In this document: positions 1 through 7,251 of the stretch, piece after piece
Position numbering within the stretch: position 1 is the stretch's first letter
How the letters are laid out: every line of letters begins with the position of its first letter
DNA from: Gammaproteobacteria bacterium
Lineage (GTDB): Bacteria; Pseudomonadota; Gammaproteobacteria; UBA6429; Thiohalophilaceae
Assembly: GCA_029880425.1 (NCBI GenBank)
Contig: JAOUOK010000004.1
Location: 1 to 15,952 of the forward strand
Direction: 5' to 3'
DNA length: 15,952 bases
The notes under the pieces: model-generated
What the model saw: the letters and a program-made list of their open reading frames with translations, nothing else
Database searches by the model: none
What the model was told of the DNA's origin: nothing
Position numbers and translations under genes: made by a program

Positions 1-304
1 CTTCGTGGCGGCCAATTTCAAGCAAGTGTCCATATTCAACACCGGAAGGACAGGTGGTTTCACAGGCACGGCAGGTCAGGCAACGATCCAGGTGAGTCAG
101 TGTTTCTTTAGTGACCGGGTCACCTTCCAGCATTTGTTTTATCTGGTAAATGCGTCCACGCGGGCCATCAAGTTCATCACCTAAAATTTGATAGGTTGGA
201 CAGGTTGCAGTACAAAAACCACAGTGCACACAATTGCGTAAGATCTTATTAGCAAGTTGACCTTTTGCCGATTGCAGGAAATGTTGTTCGAGTTTAGTTT
301 GCAT
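1..304 (-). CDS. glcF: Glycolate oxidase iron-sulfur subunit GlcF (N-terminal part, cut by window edge)
   Basis: Reverse-strand reading from an ATG at 302-304 gives 101 codons before the window ends, so only the N-terminal quarter of a roughly 400-residue protein is present. It shows two ferredoxin-type clusters: C25-x2-C28-x2-C31-x3-C35-P and C75-x2-C78-x2-C81-x3-C85-P, the bacterial two-[4Fe-4S] pattern of GlcF and related electron-transfer subunits. GlcF passes electrons from the FAD subunits GlcD/GlcE towards the membrane quinone pool during oxidation of glycolate to glyoxylate. It is the last visible gene of a glcD-glcE-glcF series, 68 bp after glcE, with no terminator in between; I see no clear Shine-Dalgarno (SD) sequence ahead of the ATG. 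Domain content alone would also fit other two-cluster subunits (for example LldE or GlpC), but the neighbours settle the assignment. Confidence 0.93.
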   Translation of the reverse strand, partial: MQTKLEQHFLQSAKGQLANKILRNCVHCGFCTATCPTYQILGDELDGPRGRIYQIKQMLEGDPVTKETLTHLDRCLTCRACETTCPSGVEYGHLLEIGRHE

Positions 305-372
305 TGTAATTTTAAAATTTAGCTGCTGTTTAAATCAGTGGTGTATTAATTATGGTGTTTTAATTCAAACTG

Positions 373-1458
373 TTACAAATCTGAATAAAGCCGGCCGTAG
401 TTAAGAATGCCATACGGATCAAAACGCATTTTTAAATTAACGTGAAATTGTTTTATTTTCGCCTGTAGTGGTGCAAAGCGTTCAGTATATGCATGGCTAT
501 TATCGGTAACTTTAAATAATGTTGCAGCACCACCCTGGGCACTGGCAAGCTGCTGTATCTCTTCAGCTTCTTTATCACTGTGTATCCAGTACAAGCCACC
601 TGACCAGTCAATAAAACTTTTTTCTTCGATGTCTATAGCCGCAATATACGGTACAGATAAACGCCATAAGGGTTTATTACTTTTAAAAAAAGGATGTAAC
701 TGTTCATTAACCTGTCGCCAGAAATTTTCTGCATGCAGCATGGTTTCACCGCTGACTTTTTTCTGCGCAGCAGTAACGGCACTCTCTGCACCGCTTAAGC
801 GAACATAAAGTTTTTCATTTTCGTAGGCTAATGCGGATAACGGTAATGAGGTTTGATGAAATTCTCGCATTGTTTTTAATGCTTGTTGCTGTGACATAGC
901 TATGCACTGTGTCACTTCAGTATTAGGGCGGGGTAACACCTTAATTGAAATTTCTAACAGTAAACCTAGTGTGCCCATGGCGCCGACCATTAAACGTGAG
1001 ACATCATAACCCGCCACGTTTTTAATAACCTGGCCACCGAAGGACATGATCTCACCTTTGCCACTGATGATTTTAGTTCCCAGCACAAAGTCACGAGCAG
1101 AACCGGCAAAAGGACGACGTGAACCGGATAAGCCTGTTGCTATCGCACCGCCCAGGGTGGCATGCTCACCAAAGTGCGGTGGTTCAAAGGGCAACATCTG
1201 GTTATTTTCAGCAAGTAATGCTTCGATTTCTTTTAACGGTGTGCCGGCACGCGCCGTAATAACCAGTTCACTGGGTTCATAACTGGTAATACCCTGGTGG
1301 ATACGTGTTTCGATAATTTCAGTTTTATTATTTTCTGAATCAAGAGAAGGGTTGCCGTAAAATTCTTTAGAGTTGCCACCGACTATTTTTAGCATTGTCT
1401 TGTCGTTTAGCGCAGCCCGCACACGATCCTGTAATTCCTGTGTTCGGTTAACACTCAT
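373..1458 (-). CDS. glcE: Glycolate oxidase FAD-binding subunit GlcE
   Basis: 361 residues, close to E. coli GlcE (about 350). It has the FAD-binding PCMH-type fold but is shorter than GlcD, as expected for GlcE. Visible family marks are the flavin-contact stretch around residues 100-120 (TLGGAIATGLSGSRRP), the GGQVIKNVAGYDVSRL segment near 141-156, and the terminal DPYGILNYGRLY, which matches the usual DP-G-x-x-N-PGR-like ending. With GlcD and GlcF it forms glycolate oxidase, probably on the inner face of the cytoplasmic membrane. The ATG lies 2 bp after the glcD stop, so the genes are co-transcribed and probably translationally coupled; the only purine-rich stretch upstream (GGAACG) lies inside the end of glcD. 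No frameshift or missing segment was seen. Confidence 0.95.
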   Translation of the reverse strand: MSVNRTQELQDRVRAALNDKTMLKIVGGNSKEFYGNPSLDSENNKTEIIETRIHQGITSYEPSELVITARAGTPLKEIEALLAENNQMLPFEPPHFGEHATLGGAIATGLSGSRRPFAGSARDFVLGTKIISGKGEIMSFGGQVIKNVAGYDVSRLMVGAMGTLGLLLEISIKVLPRPNTEVTQCIAMSQQQALKTMREFHQTSLPLSALAYENEKLYVRLSGAESAVTAAQKKVSGETMLHAENFWRQVNEQLHPFFKSNKPLWRLSVPYIAAIDIEEKSFIDWSGGLYWIHSDKEAEEIQQLASAQGGAATLFKVTDNSHAYTERFAPLQAKIKQFHVNLKMRFDPYGILNYGRLYSDL

Positions 1459-1460
1459 AG

Positions 1461-2933
1461 TTAAAAACGTTCCAGGCCAGGGTGTGAAAGTAAACCATTA
1501 TGAACATGCATGCCACCAAGTTCAGCACAACGGTGTAAGGTGGGTACGGCTTTACCGGGGTTAAGCAGTTCCTTTGAATCAAATGAATGTTTAATGTCAT
1601 GAAAGATTTGTAACTCAAGCGATTTAAACTGCACACACATTTGATCAATTTTCTCTTTACCCACGCCGTGTTCACCGGTAATCGCACCACCGGCTTCAAC
1701 ACAGAGTTCAAGAATTTTCCCACCAAATTCTTCTGTACGTTCCAGTTCACCTTCAATGTTTGCATCATAAAGTATCAGTGGGTGTAAGTTACCATCACCT
1801 GCATGGAATACATTGGCAACTAACAGGTTATATTCTTTTGACAGTTCACTGATGTCTTTTAAAATTTTAGGCAGTTGATGTCGTGGAATGGTGCCATCCA
1901 TACAATAATAGTCCGGTGAAATACGTCCTACCGCAGGAAATGCAGATTTACGTCCCAGCCAGATTTTTAAGCGTTCAGCTTCATTGGCTGAGGTACGTAA
2001 GCTGGTTGCACCTTTTTGTTTCAACAAGTGTTGTACAAACTGGATTTGTTCACTGACTTCTTCATGCGTGCCATCAAGTTCACACAATAATATGGCCTCG
2101 GCATCTACAGGGTATCCTGCATGGGCATAATCTTCGGCGGCACGTATCGCCGGGTTATCCATCATTTCTAAACCTGCCGGAATAATGCCTTCAGCAATAA
2201 TGGCCGCAACAGCTTCACCAGCTTTTACAACATCATCAAAAGCCGCGAGGATCACCTGAGCCTGTTCTGGTCTGGGTAAAAGTTTAACCGTAACTTCAAC
2301 AATGACACCAAGCATACCTTCTGAGCCCGTCATAAGTGCCAGCAAGTCATAACCTGGTGTATCGAGGGCCTGGCTGCCAATAGTGATCAACTCACCATCA
2401 ATGGTTATCACTTTAAGTTGTAAAATATTATGGACAGTTAAACCATATTTTAAACAGTGAACACCGCCGGCATTCTCAGCAACATTACCGCCGATAGTAC
2501 AGGCAATTTGCGAGGACGGGTCCGGGGCATAATATAAATTAAATTCTTCTGCGGCTTGTGATATGGCAAGGTTGCGTACACCGGGTTCAACAGTTGCACT
2601 TCGATTATCCGGGTTAATATCAAGTATTCGGTTAAACTTGGCCAGGCTAAGTAATACACCATTAGCCAGCGGCAATGCACCACCCGAAAGACCGGTACCG
2701 GCTCCGCGTGCAACAACAGGAACACCTTCTTCAAAGCACAGACGAAGAATAGTTTGTACCTGTTCGATTGAGTCCGGTAAAACAACAATCCAGGGTTTTT
2801 GCTGGTAAGCGGTTAAACCATCACATTCATAGGGTCGAGTTTGTTCCTCTGTTTCCAGGATGCTGCTTTTAGGTAATACCTGGTGTAATTTGTTACGCAG
2901 GGAATTTCTGTTTGCTTTTGTAGCGCTTGTCAT
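1461..2933 (-). CDS. glcD: Glycolate oxidase FAD-linked subunit GlcD
   Basis: 490 residues from the ATG at 2931-2933 (E. coli GlcD is 499). This is the catalytic flavoprotein that oxidises glycolate (and often D-lactate) to the 2-oxo acid. The FAD-binding PCMH domain covers about residues 43-222 and includes RGAGTGLSGG (76-85) and an IGGNVAENAGG segment (147-157). The FAD-oxidase C-terminal domain carries HAGDGNLHP (377-385), EHGVGKEK (421-428) and the terminal LNPGK (457-461). The frame stays open to a GTG at 2949-2951, which would add six residues, but that start has no better ribosome site and the extra residues look unlike the family, so the ATG is preferred. It is first in the glcDEF operon. 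The whole control region must lie in the 55 bp shared with hslR or inside hslR; no glcC-type regulator gene is next door. Confidence 0.95.
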   Translation of the reverse strand: MTSATKANRNSLRNKLHQVLPKSSILETEEQTRPYECDGLTAYQQKPWIVVLPDSIEQVQTILRLCFEEGVPVVARGAGTGLSGGALPLANGVLLSLAKFNRILDINPDNRSATVEPGVRNLAISQAAEEFNLYYAPDPSSQIACTIGGNVAENAGGVHCLKYGLTVHNILQLKVITIDGELITIGSQALDTPGYDLLALMTGSEGMLGVIVEVTVKLLPRPEQAQVILAAFDDVVKAGEAVAAIIAEGIIPAGLEMMDNPAIRAAEDYAHAGYPVDAEAILLCELDGTHEEVSEQIQFVQHLLKQKGATSLRTSANEAERLKIWLGRKSAFPAVGRISPDYYCMDGTIPRHQLPKILKDISELSKEYNLLVANVFHAGDGNLHPLILYDANIEGELERTEEFGGKILELCVEAGGAITGEHGVGKEKIDQMCVQFKSLELQIFHDIKHSFDSKELLNPGKAVPTLHRCAELGGMHVHNGLLSHPGLERF

Positions 2934-2988
2934 ATAACAATGATACCGCACGCTAATAAAATTCTCAGCACCGTGTTTAATTAAAAGT

Positions 2989-3411
2989 ATGTCAAAGCAA
3001 AAAAATTCAAAAGATGATTTAAGTATAAAAACCCGGCTAGATAAGTGGTTATGGGCTGCTCGTTTTTATAAAACAAGACAACTTGCTGCTGAAGCCATCA
3101 ATGGTGGCCATGTACATGTAAATGGTCAGCGTATTAAACCCTCGCGTGTTATACACATTGCAGATAAATTATCGATTCATAAAACACCGTTTACTTTTGA
3201 TATTACGGTTGAAGGTTTAAGTAGTCGACGCGGCCCGGCTAAAGAAGCGCAACAACTATATTCTGAGAGTGAAGAAAGTATAAAGAAGCGTGAGGAGCTC
3301 ACTGAGCAACGTAAACTTAATGCTACATTGCTTCCACATAGTGAACGTCGTCCGGATAAAAGAGATCGACGCCGGATTATTCGTTTTAAAAATATTAACC
3401 GGGATAACTGA
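2989..3411 (+). CDS. hslR: Heat-shock protein 15 (Hsp15), S4-domain ribosome-rescue factor
   Basis: 140 residues (E. coli Hsp15 is 133). An S4 RNA-binding domain starts at about residue 16 with RLDKWLWAARFYKTRQLA (16-33) and continues through GGHVHVNGQRIKPS (39-52), followed by a very basic, charged C-terminal tail (RRPDKRDRRRIIRFK, 120-134). In E. coli, Hsp15 binds 50S subunits that carry stalled peptidyl-tRNA after abortive translation and helps recycle them; that role is inferred here from family membership. The gene faces away from glcD, and the ATG has only a weak AAAAG upstream as ribosome site. It is followed after 89 bp by the Nudix gene on the same strand. No heat-shock sigma-32 promoter could be picked out with confidence in the short upstream gap. 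Confidence 0.93.
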   Translation: MSKQKNSKDDLSIKTRLDKWLWAARFYKTRQLAAEAINGGHVHVNGQRIKPSRVIHIADKLSIHKTPFTFDITVEGLSSRRGPAKEAQQLYSESEESIKKREELTEQRKLNATLLPHSERRPDKRDRRRIIRFKNINRDN

Positions 3412-3500
3412 TACTACTTTTTGAGGATTCCTCTCTACACTAACCAGCTTATAGATGATTATTAATAATAAATACTGTTATTTACTTCGTTGTAACAACT

Positions 3501-3965
3501 ATGGGGGAACCCTCGGTGCCAAACTACAGACCTGAAACACCATTACTTGCCGCTGATACCATTATTGAATTAGTGGATCAGCCTGGCCAGCCCATTGTGT
3601 TAATTGAACGTAAAAATCCGCCCTATGGTTGGGCTATTCCCGGTGGTTTTGTTGATATCGGTGAGCGTTTAGAGATTGCCGCGATTCGGGAAGCAAAAGA
3701 AGAAGTCTGTCTCGATGTTACTTTAAAAGCCTTGCTTGGAATCTACTCTGATCCGAAACGGGATGATCGCGGCCATACTGTCACGGCGGTGTATGTTGCC
3801 GAGGCGAAAGGGGTGCCACAGGCGGCGGATGATGCAAAGAATTTAGCCGTGTTCACGCTTGATAATTTACCGCAAGAGTTAGCCTTTGATCATGCTCAAG
3901 TGCTTGAGGATTATCAAAATTTCAGGGAAACAGGGCGAATCGCACCACTACGTATCAAAGATTAG
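3501..3965 (+). CDS. Nudix hydrolase, ADP-ribose pyrophosphatase-like
   Basis: 154 residues from the ATG at 3501; an in-frame GTG at 3516 has the better ribosome site (GGGGGA, 7-nt spacing) and would give 149 residues starting [11 protein letters not shown], which looks more like relatives. The Nudix box spans residues 49-71 (ATG numbering): G49-x5-E55-x7-R63-E64-A-K-E67-E68-V-C70-L71. The metal-binding glutamates are all present, but C70 replaces the usual glycine of the REUXEEXGU motif. The preceding [14 protein letters not shown] and the following [13 protein letters not shown] resemble ADP-ribose/NDP-sugar pyrophosphatase relatives. It probably hydrolyses a nucleoside diphosphate linked to another group (ADP-ribose, or a damaged nucleotide); the true substrate cannot be read from sequence. 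It stands between hslR and a thioredoxin gene, with gaps of 89 and 107 bp. Confidence 0.88.
   Translation: MGEPSVPNYRPETPLLAADTIIELVDQPGQPIVLIERKNPPYGWAIPGGFVDIGERLEIAAIREAKEEVCLDVTLKALLGIYSDPKRDDRGHTVTAVYVAEAKGVPQAADDAKNLAVFTLDNLPQELAFDHAQVLEDYQNFRETGRIAPLRIKD
3503..3508 (+). promoter_or_regulatory. Candidate ribosome-binding site favouring the GTG start at 3516
   Basis: GGGGGA lies 7 nt before the in-frame GTG at 3516-3518. No comparable purine run precedes the ATG at 3501-3503, so translation of the Nudix hydrolase may begin at the GTG. Confidence 0.45.
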
Positions 3966-4006
3966 GTCGTCTATTTGCCCTTGAAAGTCGAATATCTATC
4001 CCAATG

Positions 4007-4035
4007 TTGTTAGAATATCAGTATTTTCTTATATA
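4007..4035 (+). promoter_or_regulatory. Possible sigma-70 promoter for the thioredoxin-like gene
   Basis: TTGTTA (4007-4012) and TATATA (4030-4035) are separated by 17 bp, each matching four of six consensus positions. This would start transcription about 30 bp before the ATG at 4073. It is an eye match only in an AT-rich gap. Confidence 0.3.
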
Positions 4036-4072
4036 GATTTAATTTTAAGCCCAAAACCTCACGGAGGCCCCC

Positions 4073-4447
4073 ATGGCAACAGTAGATTTAGACACGAATA
4101 ATTTTAGTGAAACCATCGATAATAACGATTTTGTTATCCTGGATTTCTGGGCACCATGGTGTGGTCCTTGTAAGCAATTTGGTCCTGTTTTTACTGAAGT
4201 TTCAGAAAAACACCCGGATATTGTTTTTGCCAAGATTAATACGGAAGTTGAGCAGGAAATTGCTGGCATGATGAACATCCGTTCTATTCCAACCTTAATG
4301 ATCATGCGTGAACAAGTGGTGCTGTACGCTGAAGCCGGTGCACTACCCGCCGCTGCTTTAGAAGAAGTGATTGAAAAAGCCAGGGCGTTAGATATGGCAG
4401 AAGTGCATAAACAAATTGCTGAAGAACAGGCTAAAGCCGAAGCTTAA
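4073..4447 (+). CDS. Thioredoxin-like protein with WCGPC active site and C-terminal extension
   Basis: 124 residues, against about 108 for TrxA. The thioredoxin fold is plain: FWAPWCGPCK with redox cysteines C30 and C33, and the cis-proline P73 in RSIPT. It should act as a cytoplasmic dithiol-disulfide reductase; there is no signal peptide or membrane segment. Differences from classical TrxA are the F-G-P after the active site instead of M-A-P-like residues, and an added charged, probably helical tail from about residue 105 (A/E/K-rich, no cysteines). It therefore belongs to a side branch usually annotated as thioredoxin family protein, and I do not assign trxA. The start is firm: GGAGG at 4063-4067 lies 5 nt before the ATG. 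A strong hairpin terminator follows 17 bp after the stop. Confidence 0.9.
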   Translation: MATVDLDTNNFSETIDNNDFVILDFWAPWCGPCKQFGPVFTEVSEKHPDIVFAKINTEVEQEIAGMMNIRSIPTLMIMREQVVLYAEAGALPAAALEEVIEKARALDMAEVHKQIAEEQAKAEA

Positions 4448-4464
4448 TTGCCAGGTTTATAAAT

Positions 4465-4494
4465 AAAAAAACCGGGTAACACCCCGGTTTTTTT
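4465..4494. terminator. Bidirectional intrinsic terminator between the thioredoxin gene and moeA
   Basis: Seven A (4465-4471), CCGGG (4472-4476), a 6-nt loop, CCCGG (4483-4487), then seven T (4488-4494) form a perfect 12-bp stem. The A run on one side and the T run on the other make it a rho-independent terminator read either way, as suits the convergent genes that end on both sides. Confidence 0.9.
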
Positions 4495-4540
4495 ATGCGC
4501 GCTCGCTTTCATATGTAGGGATAATAGATGAATGATTAAA

Positions 4541-5809
4541 TCACATCAAACCCCGGAAAGGTTGCACATCAACCAGTGTTCCCGCTTCAACATTCCCCCA
4601 GTCCTGTGGCAAGATAATGAAGCAGTTTGCTTTACTCATGCCGCTTAAGACGTGGCTGGCTTGCATACCAATACTTTCCACGACCAGCTCACCCTGTTCA
4701 TTTGTTTGTAAAATGCCGCGTTGAAAGTCGGTACGGCCAGGCGCTTTACGTAAGTCTGTTTTACACGGCACTTTAACCACGGTGGCTTTTGTCGCCTTGA
4801 GTCCCATCATGGTTTTTAAGGTGGGCAGGGCAAATTGATAAAACGTGGCCATCACTGATACCGGGTTGCCAGGCAGGCCAAAAAACACGGCGTTATCAAT
4901 AAAGCCAAAGGCCAGGGGCTTTCCGGGTTTCATCGCGATTTTCCAGAAATCAACCTTGCCCAGTTTATCTAAGGTCTCTTTAACATAATCTGCTTCACCC
5001 ACAGAGACACCACCCGAGGTGATAATGGCATCGGCCTGGGTTGATGCTTGTTTAAATGCATCTTCGATGGTTTGCCGGTCATCGGGAAGAATACCCATAT
5101 CGATCAGTTCGACACCCAGGTTTTTTAACATGCCAAAAATAGTATAGCGATTAGAATCGTAGATTTGTCCTTCTTCTAATTCCTCGTCTACATTTCGTAG
5201 TTCATCACCGGTTGAAAAAAAAGCAACACGTAAAGGTTTGTAAATCGTGACTTCTGCTATGCCTAATGAAGCGAGCACGCCAAGTTCTGCAGGTGAAATT
5301 AATTGGCCAACCTTTAATACCACATCGCCATTCTTTATGTCTTCGCCGATATGGCGAACATTTTCATTTTTACAGTGACCACTTTGAATCGTGATAGCCG
5401 AATCATTTACCTCTACTTGTTCCTGCATAATCACGGTATCCGTACCGTTCGCCATTTGTGCACCGGTCATAATGCGGATACATTCACCGGGTTTGACTTC
5501 ACCGTCAAAAGGGATGCCGGCAAAAGATTTACCAACAAGCGTTAATGTTTTTTCACCCGATGTGGGTAGATCAACCGAGTTAAAGGCATATCCATCCATG
5601 GCTGAATTTGCATAAGGTGGAACATTGATGGTCGAGATAACTTCTTTTGCCAGGACGCAATTTAAAGCATCACGAATGGCGACCACTTTAGTCTCCGAGG
5701 TTTTTTTTACCGCGCCAGTCATACGCGTGATGGCTTCATCAACGTTTAACCAGGGTGTTTGAGTTTGAGGTTTATCGCATGCAGAGGTAACCGGTATAGA
5801 CTTATTCAT
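4541..5809 (-). CDS. moeA: Molybdopterin molybdenumtransferase MoeA
   Basis: 422 residues (E. coli MoeA is 411). MoeA inserts molybdate into adenylylated molybdopterin, releasing AMP, to make the molybdenum cofactor. Visible family motifs in order: SAMDGYAF (69-76) in the N-terminal MoeA region; STGDEL (199-204), TSGGVSVGEADY (264-275), KPGKPLAFG (294-302) and GLPGNPVS (311-318) in the MogA-like MoCF domain; and a C-terminal beta-barrel domain from about 345 (APGRTDFQRG). All metal and nucleotide contact regions look intact. It lies 56 bp downstream of mobA on the same strand, so both are probably one unit serving cofactor synthesis; no molybdoenzyme gene is in the window. The ATG at 5807-5809 has only a weak GAG-containing ribosome site. 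Confidence 0.95.
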   Translation of the reverse strand: MNKSIPVTSACDKPQTQTPWLNVDEAITRMTGAVKKTSETKVVAIRDALNCVLAKEVISTINVPPYANSAMDGYAFNSVDLPTSGEKTLTLVGKSFAGIPFDGEVKPGECIRIMTGAQMANGTDTVIMQEQVEVNDSAITIQSGHCKNENVRHIGEDIKNGDVVLKVGQLISPAELGVLASLGIAEVTIYKPLRVAFFSTGDELRNVDEELEEGQIYDSNRYTIFGMLKNLGVELIDMGILPDDRQTIEDAFKQASTQADAIITSGGVSVGEADYVKETLDKLGKVDFWKIAMKPGKPLAFGFIDNAVFFGLPGNPVSVMATFYQFALPTLKTMMGLKATKATVVKVPCKTDLRKAPGRTDFQRGILQTNEQGELVVESIGMQASHVLSGMSKANCFIILPQDWGNVEAGTLVDVQPFRGLM

Positions 5810-5865
5810 TAGAGTAACTCGATAAATTCGGAAAAATAAATATGTGGATAAATTAAGCTGCCGTA

Positions 5866-6468
5866 TTATGCCATAAATGCCTGGAAATGTTTTTCTGCAT
5901 TTTTTAATTCTTGCTCAGTATTGATATTCATAAAAGCATCAGCCTGATCTGAAAAATCTACGATGGTGTGAGACTGTTGTTGCATCCAGGCACGTGCTTT
6001 GCGTTCACCTTTATCAAGGTAATGTTGCAATGATTCCAGCAGGCTGTGATGAATCAAGGCAAAGGTGGGGTGCAGGTGTTCACCATCATGGGGTATGACT
6101 AACTTAGTATCTTTACTATTTTGCGTTAAACGTGAAACAAGATCGGTTGGAATAAATGGGCTGTCTGCCGGGATGATAAGAAGCCATTCTGTTTGACAGT
6201 GTTGTAAAGCTTTTAATATGCCTGCAAGTGGACCGGCATAGCCACTGATTTCATCTTCGTAGACCGGGAACCCCAGCTTTTTATAGCTGTCCAGATTTCT
6301 GTTGGCACTGATTATAATACCTGATACTTGTGGTTGAATACGATTAACCAGGTGTTGTACCAGGGGAATATTATTTAGTTTAACCAGGCCCTTATCGATA
6401 CCAGCGAAACGGGAGCCTTTGCCACCGGCAAGAATAACAGCAGTAATATTTTGAGTAATTGTTGGCAT
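5866..6468 (-). CDS. mobA: Molybdenum cofactor guanylyltransferase MobA
   Basis: 200 residues (E. coli MobA is 194). It transfers GMP from GTP to molybdenum-molybdopterin, giving the MGD cofactor used by DMSO-reductase-family enzymes such as nitrate reductases and formate dehydrogenases. The GT-A-type nucleotidyltransferase signature LAGGKGSRFAGIDKGL is at 13-28, with the glycine-rich loop, conserved arginine, and D25-K26. Also seen are SANRN (54-58), YAGPLAGILKAL (77-88), the metal-site region PADSPFIP (100-107; many relatives have PCDTPF, so the cysteine is replaced by alanine but D102 is kept) and NINTEQEL (181-188). Its presence implies that the organism makes bis-MGD enzymes encoded elsewhere. 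It precedes moeA on the same strand and faces away from the lipoprotein gene across 143 bp. Confidence 0.94.
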   Translation of the reverse strand: MPTITQNITAVILAGGKGSRFAGIDKGLVKLNNIPLVQHLVNRIQPQVSGIIISANRNLDSYKKLGFPVYEDEISGYAGPLAGILKALQHCQTEWLLIIPADSPFIPTDLVSRLTQNSKDTKLVIPHDGEHLHPTFALIHHSLLESLQHYLDKGERKARAWMQQQSHTIVDFSDQADAFMNINTEQELKNAEKHFQAFMA

Positions 6469-6496
6469 AATCAGATGTTTTGGTGGATTTGGCTGG

Positions 6497-6502
6497 ATTA
6501 TA
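6497..6502 (-). promoter_or_regulatory. Possible -10 element for mobA-moeA
   Basis: On the minus strand this reads TATAAT, about 28 nt upstream of the mobA ATG. I could not find a matching -35 hexamer at 16-18 bp, so this is tentative. The rest of the 143-bp divergent gap shows nothing else I can name. Confidence 0.3.
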
Positions 6503-6611
6503 GCGAAAAAAGCCCATATAAATAGGTAAACCTGACATTTATCACTAAAATTCCTCTCGTATGTAGACGATAATATACAAAGTGATTGCGTATTTTGATA
6601 AGGGATAAGTT

Positions 6612-7226
6612 ATGAAGAAAATTGTATTTTTAAGTATGCTGAGTTTGACTTTCATGACAGGCTGCCATGTTCATGGTGGAGGTCTCATTATTGATAATGG
6701 TTATGGTCATCAACCTATGCCTCCTGCTCATGCACCGGCTCATGGACGTCGCCTACACCGTTATTACTATTACCCAAATGCAGAAATATATTTTGATGTT
6801 GGCCGTAATATGTACTTTTACCTGGATTCACATGGGGCCTGGTCATTCTCGGTTAATTTACCTGTTCACTTACGTAGTCATATACACCATGGCTATGTTG
6901 AAGTTGAAATGGAACATGAACGTCCTTACCTGAGACATAAATATTACAAAAATAAGTATAAAAAGCATAAACGTTACAATCGAAAATATAAAAATGGTCG
7001 AAAATACCGTGATGATCGTATTTTAAGGCAAGGTTCAGATATTAATGATCGTGAATACCGCAATGAGCGCAATTATGATGAGCGTGAATATCGGGATGAA
7101 CGTGAATATAAAAATGAACGTAGCAAAAAATATAAAGAAAATAAAATGCGTAAGAAAGAAGAAAAATATGAAAAAAATAACAGTAATATGCGTGACAAGA
7201 AAAACAGAAGAAATGATCTATACTAA
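6612..7226 (+). CDS. Predicted lipoprotein with His/Tyr-rich domain and charged repetitive C-terminal tail
   Basis: 204 residues; I do not recognise a named gene. The start is firm: AGGGA at 6601-6605, 6 nt before the ATG. Residues 1-18 form a lipoprotein signal (two lysines, hydrophobic core, FMTGC with C18 as the probable lipidated cysteine). Residues 19-50 are rich in His, Gly and Pro. Residues 50-110 look like a small folded domain (YYYYPNAEIYFDVGRNMYFY, then W77, NLPVHLR and EMEHERPY) of a kind I recall in proteobacterial hypothetical proteins near envelope genes. From about 108 to the end the chain is Lys/Arg/Tyr/Glu/Asp/Asn-dominated with tandem REYRDE-type units, probably disordered. 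After lipidation it should sit in the periplasm or outer membrane. The charged tail could bind envelope polymers; the His-rich front could bind metal. Both are guesses. Confidence 0.75.
   Translation: MKKIVFLSMLSLTFMTGCHVHGGGLIIDNGYGHQPMPPAHAPAHGRRLHRYYYYPNAEIYFDVGRNMYFYLDSHGAWSFSVNLPVHLRSHIHHGYVEVEMEHERPYLRHKYYKNKYKKHKRYNRKYKNGRKYRDDRILRQGSDINDREYRNERNYDEREYRDEREYKNERSKKYKENKMRKKEEKYEKNNSNMRDKKNRRNDLY
7050..7121 (+). repeat. In-frame tandem repeat coding REYRNE/RNYDE/REYRDE/REYKNE
   Basis: Four consecutive 15-18 bp units code for R-E-Y-R-N-E, R-N-Y-D-E, R-E-Y-R-D-E and R-E-Y-K-N-E inside the lipoprotein gene. They share codons (CGTGAATAT-like) but have diverged, and one unit is a codon short, so this is an old coding repeat and not a recent duplication. 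Confidence 0.75.
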
Positions 7227-7251
7227 TAGCTGACTTTAAAGAGAAACGACG

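Noticed and set aside
1046..1282. 78-codon plus-strand open frame
   Set aside because: Antisense to the FAD-binding part of glcE; P/S/A-rich composition typical of a shadow frame.
2934..2951. GTG start of glcD six codons upstream
   Set aside because: No better ribosome site, and the added residues RYHCY are unlike the family; kept only as an alternative.
3423..3433. GAGGATTCCTC near-palindrome after hslR
   Set aside because: Arms of five with a one-base centre cannot form a loop; no T run follows.
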